NCBI RefSeq assembly: GCF_900128415.1
Contig: NZ_LT635772.1
Span: forward strand, 1,860,001-1,924,000
Origin: Anaerococcus mediterraneensis
GTDB taxonomy: Bacteria > Bacillota > Clostridia > Tissierellales > Peptoniphilaceae
DNA: 64,000 bases
Direction: 5' to 3'
This document shows, in pieces, positions 1-7,223 of the stretch; positions within the stretch are counted from its first letter, which is position 1; each line of letters opens with the position of its first letter. Below the pieces are notes generated by a model. It saw only the letters and a list, made by a program, of their open reading frames with translations. It was not told the DNA's origin and made no database searches. The position numbers and the translations under genes were made by a program.

Positions 1-171
1 TTCATCAAAAGGTATGCCCATTAGGCCCATCTTGCCCATCTCTTTAATAATTTCTTTTGGAAATTCTTTTGTTTGGTCAAGGTGAAAAGCGATTGGCTTA
101 ATTTTATCTTCTGCAAAATCTCTGACGACTTTTCTAAATTCTTCTAAATCTCTTGGTAAATTATATCCCAT
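1..171 (-). CDS. acyl-CoA dehydrogenase, N-terminal fragment (cut by window edge)
   Basis: This is the first 57 codons of a gene running off the left edge. The start ATG is at 171, preceded by AAGGAG. The N-terminus (MGYNLPRDLEEFRKVVRDF, then DKIKPIAFHLD and GLMGIPFDE) has the helical pattern of the acyl-CoA dehydrogenase N-terminal domain. Family members are FAD flavoproteins that oxidise acyl-CoA or, in anaerobes, reduce enoyl-CoA such as crotonyl-CoA with electron-transfer flavoprotein. The FAD-binding and catalytic regions lie outside the window, so substrate cannot be judged. It is distinct from the complete paralogue at 19151-20293. Confidence 0.75.
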   Translation of the reverse strand, partial: MGYNLPRDLEEFRKVVRDFAEDKIKPIAFHLDQTKEFPKEIIKEMGKMGLMGIPFDE

Positions 172-318
172 TTTTTCTCCTTCATTTTTCTAAAATTACT
201 AAGCTTTTTATCTTTTTTGCTTGCGTCTTATAAATTGATACCCATAATAATTTAGTTAAAACAATTCTAAACACAAGTTATTTATTTGTCAAAATATCGT
301 TTATTATTCTTTAATAAA

Positions 319-327
319 TGGTATAAT
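319..327 (+). promoter_or_regulatory. extended -10 promoter upstream of fprA
   Basis: TATAAT at 322-327 is preceded by TG at 319-320 in the extended -10 spacing. No good -35 box lies 16-18 bases upstream, which is usual for extended -10 promoters. It sits 39 bases before the fprA start and its AAAGGAG at 354-360. Confidence 0.55.
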
Positions 328-366
328 TATTTTAGCAAGAAAAAATATAAATAAAAGGAGTTTCTT

Positions 367-1584
367 ATGTACAATATTATTGAAGTTCTAGATAACATAT
401 ATTGGGTCGGTGTAAATGACCGCAGGATCGCAAGATTTGAAAATATGTTTGAAGTTCCAAATGGAGTTTCTTATAACGCTTTCCTAATAAAAGATGAGAA
501 AAACGTTCTAATGGATTCTGTTGAGGGAGCTTTTACTAGACAATACCTAGAAAATATAAAAGCAGGTCTAGATGGTGAAGACCTTGACTACATTGTTATC
601 TCTCACATGGAGCCAGACCATTGTAGAAATATAGATTTTGTCCTAAAAGAATATCCAAATTGTAAATTTGTAGGAAATGCAAAAACCCACAAATTTTTTG
701 AACAATTCTACAGCGATGCCTACAAAGATAGGTATGTAGAAATAAAAGAAGGCGATGAGCTAAATATAGGTAAAAGAAATCTTAAATTCGTTTTTGCTCC
801 AATGGTTCACTGGCCAGAAGTATTTATGACCTACGAAACAACAGAAGGTCTATTCTTCTCAGCAGATGCCTTTGGTGCATTCAATGCTATTGCAGGCAAT
901 ATCGAAGCATCCAAAGTTATCCACAAAGGTGACTGGCTAGACCAAGCTAGACGCTACTATATAAATATAGTTGGCAAGCAAGGAAAAATGGTTCAAAACC
1001 TATTCAAAAAAGTAGAGGGTCTAGAAATAAATGCCATCCTTCCACTACATGGTCCAGTATATAAAGATGCTGACTCAATTAATTTCATCTTAGAAAAATA
1101 CAACCGTTGGTCAACATTTACACCAGAAGAAAAAGGTGTTTGTATAGTATACTCATCAATGTATGGTGACACCGAACAAGCAAGCGACATCCTAGCTAAT
1201 TTCCTAGCCCAAGAGGGTGTAGAAGATGTAGTTTTATATGATGTTTCTGACTGGGACCCATCATATCCAATTGCTGACTGCCACAGATACAGCCACCAAG
1301 TATTCGCTCCAATCAACTACAATGCAGGCCTATACTACAAAATGGATGCATTTTTAAGAGAATTAGTTGGTACAGGATATCAAAATAGGACAGTATCATT
1401 CTTAAACAACTGGTCATGGGGCGGTAGGAGTCTTGAAATCTCTAAAGAAATCCTAGAGCCAGCAAAATGTAAATACATCGGCGAAGTTGTAAAAATCAAC
1501 TCAGGCGTAAAAGAACCTCAAGTTGAAGAATTAAAAGCACTTGCAAAAATAATAGCAGAAGATTATAAAAATACAGAAATATAA
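367..1584 (+). CDS. fprA: FprA-family A-type flavoprotein (diiron flavo-oxidase)
   Basis: A 405-residue protein with a metallo-beta-lactamase-like diiron domain followed by a flavodoxin domain from about residue 255. The diiron ligands are visible as HMEPDH (H80, E82, D84, H85), H148 in MVHWPE, D167 in SADAFG and the His of LPLHGPV. The flavodoxin phosphate loop reads YSSMYGDTE. In anaerobes this family reduces O2 to water or NO to N2O, receiving electrons from rubredoxin or NADH:flavorubredoxin reductase. No rubredoxin domain is fused and none lies nearby. The ATG at 367 has AAAGGAG seven bases upstream. The gene stands alone; the next gene in the same direction is beyond 12 kb. Confidence 0.93.
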   Translation: MYNIIEVLDNIYWVGVNDRRIARFENMFEVPNGVSYNAFLIKDEKNVLMDSVEGAFTRQYLENIKAGLDGEDLDYIVISHMEPDHCRNIDFVLKEYPNCKFVGNAKTHKFFEQFYSDAYKDRYVEIKEGDELNIGKRNLKFVFAPMVHWPEVFMTYETTEGLFFSADAFGAFNAIAGNIEASKVIHKGDWLDQARRYYINIVGKQGKMVQNLFKKVEGLEINAILPLHGPVYKDADSINFILEKYNRWSTFTPEEKGVCIVYSSMYGDTEQASDILANFLAQEGVEDVVLYDVSDWDPSYPIADCHRYSHQVFAPINYNAGLYYKMDAFLRELVGTGYQNRTVSFLNNWSWGGRSLEISKEILEPAKCKYIGEVVKINSGVKEPQVEELKALAKIIAEDYKNTEI

Positions 1585-1695
1585 ATCAAAACTACCAGCT
1601 TAGCTGGTAGTTTGCACAGCGCCTATAAGGCGCGAATACCGGCACGCCCCTACTGGGGCTCCGAATATTCCGTCACATGCACCACTATCCCAACT

Positions 1696-1715
1696 ACTGC
1701 TAAAGCAGTTTTTTT
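1696..1715 (+). terminator. hairpin-T-run terminator at the tnpA 3' end
   Basis: ACTGCT-AA-AGCAGT (1696-1709) is followed by six T on the plus strand. It can end fprA transcription before it runs antisense into tnpA, and it overlaps the last codons and stop of tnpA. IS200 elements often carry such insulating terminators. Confidence 0.6.
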
Positions 1716-2184
1716 ATTTGTTTTTATTTACTGACTCTCCCGTAAACGGGTCATTGTATTCCTTTATACTTATTTGGTCAGCATAATAATCTTCTTTTAA
1801 TTGATTTTGTATATATTCTTTTATTTTCTTTTCATTTCTGCCTACTGTATCCACATAGTATCCTCTACACCAAAAGTGTCTATTTCCGTATTTATATTTT
1901 AAGTTAGCATGTCTATCGAATATTATCAGAGAACTTTTTCCTTTTAAATATCCCATTATTTGTGATATTGAATATTTTGGTGGTATTTCTACCAACATAT
2001 GGACATGATCTGGACATAGTTCTGCTTCTATTATGTTTATTCCTTTTCTTGAACATAATTCTCGAAGTATGCTTCCTATATCTTTCCTTAGTTGTCTATA
2101 TATTACTTGTCTTCTATATTTTGGCGCAAAAACTATATGATATTTGCATCTCCAGCTTGTATGTGATAAAGTATTTTTATCCAA
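1714..2184 (-). CDS. tnpA: IS200/IS605-family Y1 transposase
   Basis: A 156-residue transposase of normal length for the family. It cuts and joins single-stranded element ends as a dimer. The HUH motif is H60-V-H62 in CPDHVHMLVEIPP. The catalytic tyrosine is in the YxxxQ motif Y124-IQN-Q128. The chosen start is a TTG at 2184, because AAGGAGG sits five bases upstream and the protein then begins with the usual HTSWRCKYHIVFAPKYRR stretch. No frameshift or stop is seen, so the copy looks intact. Confidence 0.92.
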   Translation of the reverse strand: MDKNTLSHTSWRCKYHIVFAPKYRRQVIYRQLRKDIGSILRELCSRKGINIIEAELCPDHVHMLVEIPPKYSISQIMGYLKGKSSLIIFDRHANLKYKYGNRHFWCRGYYVDTVGRNEKKIKEYIQNQLKEDYYADQISIKEYNDPFTGESVNKNK

Positions 2185-2345
2185 GATTACCTCCTTGTTT
2201 AATTGTGCATGTGATTATCACAATTATACTTTAAGGAGGTTTTCTTGGTGCTTAAAGCTAAAGCTAAATCCCTCCACCTGCATAGCAGGTGGTTTTTTGT
2301 TTCGCTCTCTTTCGTTCGCTCAACTCACTAAAGTGGACAAACAAA

Positions 2346-2372
2346 AAAATGACAGCCTTCATGGCTGCCATT
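2346..2372. terminator. bidirectional terminator
   Basis: CAGCC-TTCAT-GGCTG (2352-2366) is flanked by an A-run on the left and a T-run on the right. On the minus strand it overlaps the TGA of the membrane-protein gene at 2359 and ends that transcript. On the plus strand it faces the IS. Confidence 0.7.
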
Positions 2373-3006
2373 TTTTATCTTTTTTAGAAAAAGGATATAC
2401 AAAAACTGAAAAAAGATAATAAATCAAGACGTAGGTAAATTTGATTTTTATTGAAAAATAAAAACAAATAAGTATAAAAAATATATTTACTAAAATGGAT
2501 GGCAATATAGATAATAAGCTTTTAAAACCAGTACTTAAATCTTTATACAAATCTCTTCTGTACCCACTTTCATAAGCAGGTTGATTTTTATAATTTATCA
2601 GGAGTATGAGATTATCACTGGCTAAAATTAATAATAGGTATCTATAAATATCTTTATAAAATAAATTTATCTCAGAAACTAGACCTAGTTTCCTTAAGAT
2701 ATTTAAAACTATAACAACCAAAGATAAAATTATGCTAGTGAATATCAGAGCAAATAAATTTTTATCAAAAAGAAATGATATAGAGCCACCTGGTCCTTTC
2801 CAACCCATAGGATTTTGGAAAAATCCCTCATCTCTTGTCACAAAAGAAAACAAGGAGCTTTGTAGGATCCCTATAGAAAGAAAAAACAACCAGATCCAAC
2901 TAGGCATATTTATAAAGGCAAAGCATAATAAAAAGACTATACCTATTATCAAAAAAATTAATTCAGAAAAGCTTCCGTAGTTTATAAATTTTTTAAAAGT
3001 TTCCAC
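2359..3006 (-). CDS. hypothetical integral membrane protein
   Basis: I do not recognise this 215-residue protein. It has about five hydrophobic segments (roughly residues 14-35, 37-56, 85-105, 120-138 and 170-205) separated by short polar loops, including a glycine-rich loop MGWKGPGGSISF near residue 67 and a Lys-rich tail. It lies 12 bases downstream of the aldehyde dehydrogenase gene on the same strand, so the two are probably co-transcribed. No catalytic motif is visible. Confidence 0.6.
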   Translation of the reverse strand: METFKKFINYGSFSELIFLIIGIVFLLCFAFINMPSWIWLFFLSIGILQSSLFSFVTRDEGFFQNPMGWKGPGGSISFLFDKNLFALIFTSIILSLVVIVLNILRKLGLVSEINLFYKDIYRYLLLILASDNLILLINYKNQPAYESGYRRDLYKDLSTGFKSLLSILPSILVNIFFILICFYFSIKIKFTYVLIYYLFSVFVYPFSKKDKKWQP

Positions 3007-3018
3007 AACCTGTCCTCC

Positions 3019-4386
3019 TTATTTCATAATCTTTTTTATAAAATTAAATTTCTTTTTTGTATAAGGTGGGTATTTTAGAAAATTATCAAAGTGGCTTGCC
3101 TTTAGGATGGATTTCCTATTTGAAAAATCCATAAAGCCAAAATATCCATGGTAGCCGCCCATGCCAGAATTACCCACGCCCCCAAACTCCAAATGAGGAT
3201 TTGCTATTTGCAGCAAAGAGTCATTTATAGCACCATTTCCAAACTCCATCCCCCTTAGGATTTTCTCCTCAATACTTTTATCCTGGGTATAGGCATAAAA
3301 GGCAAGAGGTTTTGGCATTTTCTTTATCTTGTTCAAAATCTGGTCAAGATTTTCATAAGAAATAATTGGAATAATCGGTCCAAAAATTTCCTCTCCCATT
3401 ACAGGATCAGAAAAATCCACCCCATCCATGATTGTAGGGGCAATTTTGAGTGTCTGTCTATCAAATTCACCGCCAAAAACAATCTTTTCTTGGTCAATCA
3501 ATCCCAACAGCCTATCAAAATGATTTTCATTTATAATCCTAGGCAGGTCTTTGCTTTCGATAGGATCTTTGCCATAAAATTGGGTTAAATTCGCCACAAG
3601 TTCTGAAATCAAATCAGCTTTTATAGATGTATCCACAACTATAAAGTCTGGCGCAATGCAAGTTTGACCGGCATTTACAGTTTTGGCCCAGGCAATTTTC
3701 TTGGCCGCCATTTTTATGTCAGCAGACTTTTCCACAAGGCAGGGGCTTTTGCCACCAAGCTCTAGGGTAAGTTTTGTGAGGTTTGCTGACTGGCTTTCCA
3801 TAATTTTTTTGGCAACATCTGGCCCACCTGTATAAAAAACGTGATCATAAGGCTTGCTTATCAATTCGTCGTAGTCGATTTTTGAGTTATCCAAATGGAT
3901 AAAAAATTCTTCCCTAAAATTATCTCCAATGATTTTTGAAATAATTTTTGTAGTTTCTTTAGACTTAGAAGACGTTTTTAAAATAATAGTATTACCAGCT
4001 GAAATTGCACCAACAACAGGACCCAAACTCAAATTAAAAGGATAATTCCATGGGGAAATTATGAGGGTGACACCTAGTGGCTCGTAAATATAAAAACTTT
4101 TTGCTGGAAATGTGGTTAGGGATTTTCTGACCCTTTTTTTCTTCATCCATTTTTTGAGATTTTTCTTGGCAAATTTAATCTCTTCTAGGACAAAGTGGTA
4201 TTCCGTCATATAGGATTCAAAATTTGATTTGCCCAAATCTTTCTCCAGAGCTAAAAGAATAGCTTCTTCATTATCTCTTATGGCTTTTTCAAGCTTGTCT
4301 AAGTTTCTAATCCTAAAGTCATAAGATTTGGTATTGTTCCCCAGAAAAAATTCCCTTTGACTTTGTATTATTTGTTCAAGATCCAT
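3019..4386 (-). CDS. NAD(P)-dependent aldehyde dehydrogenase (class 3-like)
   Basis: A 455-residue aldehyde dehydrogenase that oxidises an aldehyde to the acid. The length and the hydrophobic, basic C-terminal tail (KYPPYTKKKFNFIKKIMK) resemble class 3 or fatty-aldehyde enzymes. The general-base glutamate is E209 in TLELGGKSP, the nucleophile is C243 in NAGQTCIAPDF, and the Rossmann region contains SPWNYPF and the FYTGG motif. Substrate cannot be told from the sequence; long-chain aldehydes are a guess from the tail. The membrane protein at 2359-3006 follows within 12 bases. Confidence 0.88.
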   Translation of the reverse strand: MDLEQIIQSQREFFLGNNTKSYDFRIRNLDKLEKAIRDNEEAILLALEKDLGKSNFESYMTEYHFVLEEIKFAKKNLKKWMKKKRVRKSLTTFPAKSFYIYEPLGVTLIISPWNYPFNLSLGPVVGAISAGNTIILKTSSKSKETTKIISKIIGDNFREEFFIHLDNSKIDYDELISKPYDHVFYTGGPDVAKKIMESQSANLTKLTLELGGKSPCLVEKSADIKMAAKKIAWAKTVNAGQTCIAPDFIVVDTSIKADLISELVANLTQFYGKDPIESKDLPRIINENHFDRLLGLIDQEKIVFGGEFDRQTLKIAPTIMDGVDFSDPVMGEEIFGPIIPIISYENLDQILNKIKKMPKPLAFYAYTQDKSIEEKILRGMEFGNGAINDSLLQIANPHLEFGGVGNSGMGGYHGYFGFMDFSNRKSILKASHFDNFLKYPPYTKKKFNFIKKIMK

Positions 4387-4440
4387 TTTTATCCTTTCAA
4401 ATTTCGAGGGTTGTTAATTCATAAAAAATATCCAATAAAT

Positions 4441-4848
4441 TTAATCCTTCAAAATATCTTTTTCCATCCTTATACACATATATATCATTCCTAAAATCAC
4501 AGGAATTAAGATAATAAACGTGCCTAATAAAGGATCAAATAAGTTAAAGACTTCCCCTAATATCATTGTAAAAAATGTGATTCCTATGCCCACCATTCCA
4601 AGCTTTACACCAGACCTATACCAATAAGCATTTCCATTTTCCCAATTTGCTTGGCTTTTAACAAGTCTTGGGAGAACATAATGGGAGAGGCCATTATACT
4701 TATATGAAGATAGCCTTTCTCTCCCACTTTTAAATTCTTCCCTAATTTCCTCTGGTGGGTATGATTTTGGATTTTTTAATAGATTGTAATTTACTATAAT
4801 AATTAAAATATGTACTCCTAATAATATTAAATATATCTTATTAGACAT
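4441..4848 (-). CDS. hypothetical small membrane protein
   Basis: A 135-residue protein with an N-terminal hydrophobic segment (about 5-24), a polar central region rich in Tyr, Arg and Ser (residues 28-75), and two further hydrophobic segments (about 82-105 and 108-126), ending in a short charged tail. I do not recognise the family. It is 54 bases upstream of the aldehyde dehydrogenase gene on the same strand. The 215 bases between it and the NUDIX gene show nothing I can interpret. Confidence 0.55.
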   Translation of the reverse strand: MSNKIYLILLGVHILIIIVNYNLLKNPKSYPPEEIREEFKSGRERLSSYKYNGLSHYVLPRLVKSQANWENGNAYWYRSGVKLGMVGIGITFFTMILGEVFNLFDPLLGTFIILIPVILGMIYMCIRMEKDILKD

Positions 4849-5063
4849 AGATGCATCCTAAAAGTTTAAATCTTACCATTTTAATTAATTTGCCTAAACA
4901 GGGTTAGCGATATAAAAATCTATTTCCCCTATCCTTATGGATAAATTATTTGCATCATTGCCACACCTTATAGACCTGTCAAGTGCAATCTTGCAGCAGA
5001 GGAGAGAAATAAATTTATATAAAGAAAGGTGCTTATTATAATTCAAAAGCAGGAAGGGTTTCG

Positions 5064-5549
5064 TCAGACTCTTTCATCTGTAATGATGTGTTCTATGCCC
5101 TTATGGTCTGCTTTAAGATAATCTTTCATAAAAGTCGGATAAGCCTTATATTTTTCGACTTGGTCGATTGGTATCCAGTGCATGGTCTCTTTTATTCCGC
5201 CCATGGTGAAACTATGGCTCTTAAGATTTTTATTGCCCTTTGGCTTCATCATATAATAAAAGCAAATCTCATGGCAGTCGACACCTTTTAAACCAGAGCT
5301 TCCTACAAAGAAATTTTCGTGAATGATAGCCAAATAATCAACTTCGTATTCGACGCCTGTTTCTTCAAAGACTTCTCTTCTTACGGCTTGTTCAGAACTT
5401 TCCCCTAAATGGACTCCACCACCTATGGAATAGTAATAATCTTCTACTTCATTTCCAGCAAACAAAACGCAATCATCTTCGACTATAATGGCAGCTGCCC
5501 TATACCTAAACCACTTATCCCCTTTTCTAAAACCACAATCTACTTCCAT
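5064..5549 (-). CDS. NUDIX hydrolase
   Basis: A 161-residue NUDIX hydrolase. The box at residues 44-66 fits GX5EX7REUXEEXGU exactly: a glycine, then LGE, then RREVFEETGV. These enzymes hydrolyse a nucleoside diphosphate linked to another group; the substrate here is unknown. The start ATG at 5549 has GGAGG upstream. It stands between the ridA terminator and a 215-base gap, so it is probably a single-gene unit. Confidence 0.88.
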   Translation of the reverse strand: MEVDCGFRKGDKWFRYRAAAIIVEDDCVLFAGNEVEDYYYSIGGGVHLGESSEQAVRREVFEETGVEYEVDYLAIIHENFFVGSSGLKGVDCHEICFYYMMKPKGNKNLKSHSFTMGGIKETMHWIPIDQVEKYKAYPTFMKDYLKADHKGIEHIITDERV

Positions 5550-5565
5550 CTCAATCCTCCTTAAC

Positions 5566-5612
5566 TAAAAAAAACAGCAAAACCTATAAAAAACAGGTTA
5601 TGCTGGTAATTT
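5566..5612 (-). terminator. terminator after ridA
   Basis: On the minus strand CAGCA-T-AACCT pairs with AGGTT-T-TGCTG, followed by eight T, just downstream of the ridA stop. The opposite side is also T-rich, so it may work in both directions. Confidence 0.7.
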
Positions 5613-5620
5613 TTTATATC

Positions 5621-5992
5621 TTATAATAAAGCTATAGCTTCTATCTCTATAACAGCACCCTTCGGTATATTTGCAACCTCAAGGGCAGATCTGGCTGGTT
5701 TGTGATCTCCGAAAAATTCTTCGTATACGCCATTAAAATCAGCAAAATCATTTATATCATCTAAGAATACATTGCATTTTATAATCTTGTCAACTGATGA
5801 ACCAGCTTCTTCTACTATGGCCTTGATATTTTCTAGGGCTCTTTTTGTAGCTTTTTTAATATCACTTTCAAGCTCGCCAGTTTGTGGATCTAGTGGCAAT
5901 TGGCCTGATGTGAAAACTAAATTGTCTGTGGCGATAGCCTGAACATATGCGCCTACTGCTGCTGGTGCCTTGTCTGTATGGATTTTTCTCAT
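5621..5992 (-). CDS. ridA: RidA family reactive enamine/imine deaminase
   Basis: A 123-residue protein covering the whole RidA (YjgF/YER057c) fold. RidA trimers hydrolyse reactive enamines and imines formed by PLP enzymes, in the cytosol. The signature block is present: ARSALEVANIPKGAVIEIEA with R101, the conserved active-site arginine, and the C-terminal EIEAIA. SGQLPLDPQTGEL is also typical. It starts 8 bases after the carboxypeptidase gene ends, so it is probably co-transcribed with it. Confidence 0.92.
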   Translation of the reverse strand: MRKIHTDKAPAAVGAYVQAIATDNLVFTSGQLPLDPQTGELESDIKKATKRALENIKAIVEEAGSSVDKIIKCNVFLDDINDFADFNGVYEEFFGDHKPARSALEVANIPKGAVIEIEAIALL

Positions 5993-6000
5993 AATATCTC

Positions 6001-6999
6001 CTATTTTATCTTCAAATACTCTTCTAATGTAAGCTTGTTGTCATAGATTTCTTTGGCGTTTTCTACACCTACGAACCTAAAATGCCAAGCTTGGTGTCTG
6101 TGACCGGTTATATTTTCTTTTCCTTTTGGATATCTTTCAATAAAACCGTATTTGTATGCATTTTCTGCTAGCCATTTGTATTCATTGCTGGCTTCAAATT
6201 TGTCATTATATTTTGATCCTTCTGTGAAAAAATCAAAGGCAGAACCTAATTGGTGCTCGCTTGTACCAGGAAGCTCCGCATCAACCTCACCTGCTTCGTG
6301 CATCTTCTTTTCTAGGTCATAACCCCTATAGTCAGATGCGATCTTTAGGTGAAGATTTTCCCTTTCCATATCTTGTCTCATTGTTTCAAAAGCTCGTCTG
6401 GCTGTCTTATCCACCCCTGGGTCAAAGTTTGGATCTAGTGGGTAGTCAGGGCTTACATAGGCTATTCCATTTACAACCTTGATCTCTTGTCCCTTTTCTA
6501 GTTTTGAAAGGCCAAACTTGTTTACATAATAATAAGTATCATCGATTTTAACCTTGGCAAAACCATTTTCACAACCATAGAATCCCAAAAAAGAACCCTC
6601 ATTTATAAACTTATCAGTCCTAGAAAAATCGTTTGGGAACTGATAGGCATACTGGGTCTGTAGGCATTTTACATATTCGATTAACTGGTCGCTGTATGAA
6701 GAATCTTGTATTTTTAGTTCATCAGCTATATTTATATCATTAAAACCAATCTCTGTAGCCACATGAACATCAGAAGTAGACTTATCTTTGATCTCCTCAC
6801 TTGTGTAGGATATATCTCCAGAAGCAATCCTGTATTCACTTGGTCTTTTGATTTGGTAATTATCTTTTTCTGGCAAGGCAAACTTTATTGTTGTAAAGGT
6901 CAAAACTGCCCCTAAAGTAAGCAATGCTGCTTTTTTTCTCTTCCTCTTCTGCTCTCTTCTCTTGCGCCTTTTAAGCTCTCTAATTCCTCTGTTAGACAT
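6001..6999 (-). CDS. membrane-anchored D-alanyl-D-alanine carboxypeptidase, VanY/M15B type
   Basis: A 332-residue zinc peptidase expected to trim the terminal D-Ala of peptidoglycan stem peptides outside the membrane. A very basic N-terminus (residues 7-23, nearly all Arg and Lys) precedes one transmembrane helix (24-43). Residues about 130-170 look like a small SH3-like segment. The M15B zinc ligands are H249 and D256 in SEHQLGSAFDF and H306 in AWHFRFVG. No van regulatory genes are nearby, so this is more likely a housekeeping enzyme than glycopeptide resistance. Confidence 0.88.
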   Translation of the reverse strand: MSNRGIRELKRRKRREQKRKRKKAALLTLGAVLTFTTIKFALPEKDNYQIKRPSEYRIASGDISYTSEEIKDKSTSDVHVATEIGFNDINIADELKIQDSSYSDQLIEYVKCLQTQYAYQFPNDFSRTDKFINEGSFLGFYGCENGFAKVKIDDTYYYVNKFGLSKLEKGQEIKVVNGIAYVSPDYPLDPNFDPGVDKTARRAFETMRQDMERENLHLKIASDYRGYDLEKKMHEAGEVDAELPGTSEHQLGSAFDFFTEGSKYNDKFEASNEYKWLAENAYKYGFIERYPKGKENITGHRHQAWHFRFVGVENAKEIYDNKLTLEEYLKIK

Positions 7000-7184
7000 T
7001 TCTCTTCCTTTATTTATTTCAATATTTTTAGTAAAACTGTTGGGTCTTAGTATATTTCATAAGGATATTAAATATATTTCAATTTTCTATACTTATTTTA
7101 TAATACTATATTCTATATACATTATAACACTATTTTACAAAAAAACATAGGGGTAAAAAGTGGAAAATCGAAGAAAAGCACAAA

Positions 7185-7208
7185 AAATCCGACAAATTTG
7201 TCGGATTT
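7185..7208 (-). terminator. terminator after ppk1
   Basis: A perfect 24-base palindrome (AAATCCGACAAA and its complement) lies 16 bases past the ppk1 stop, followed on the minus strand by a T-rich stretch. Confidence 0.7.
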
Positions 7209-7223
7209 AAGTCAATTTTAGTT

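Larger units (their letters stand above)
1592..2298 (-). mobile_element. IS200/IS605-family insertion sequence (tnpA only)
   Basis: A single-gene element carrying a Y1 HUH transposase. Bounds are approximate, because these elements have no inverted repeats or target duplication. The upstream (left) side of tnpA carries the hairpin CCACCTGC-ATA-GCAGGTGG (2274-2292). The downstream side carries hairpins at 1592-1610 (CTACCAGCT/AGCTGGTAG), 1620-1634 (GCGCC/GGCGC) and 1646-1660 (CCCC/GGGG). Such subterminal hairpins are what TnpA recognises as single strands. No tnpB is present. The element follows fprA directly and precedes a convergent gene. Confidence 0.8.

Noticed and set aside
6001..6999. 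VanY-like gene as part of a vancomycin-resistance cluster
   Set aside because: No vanH, vanA, vanX or regulator genes are nearby; M15B carboxypeptidases are common housekeeping enzymes.
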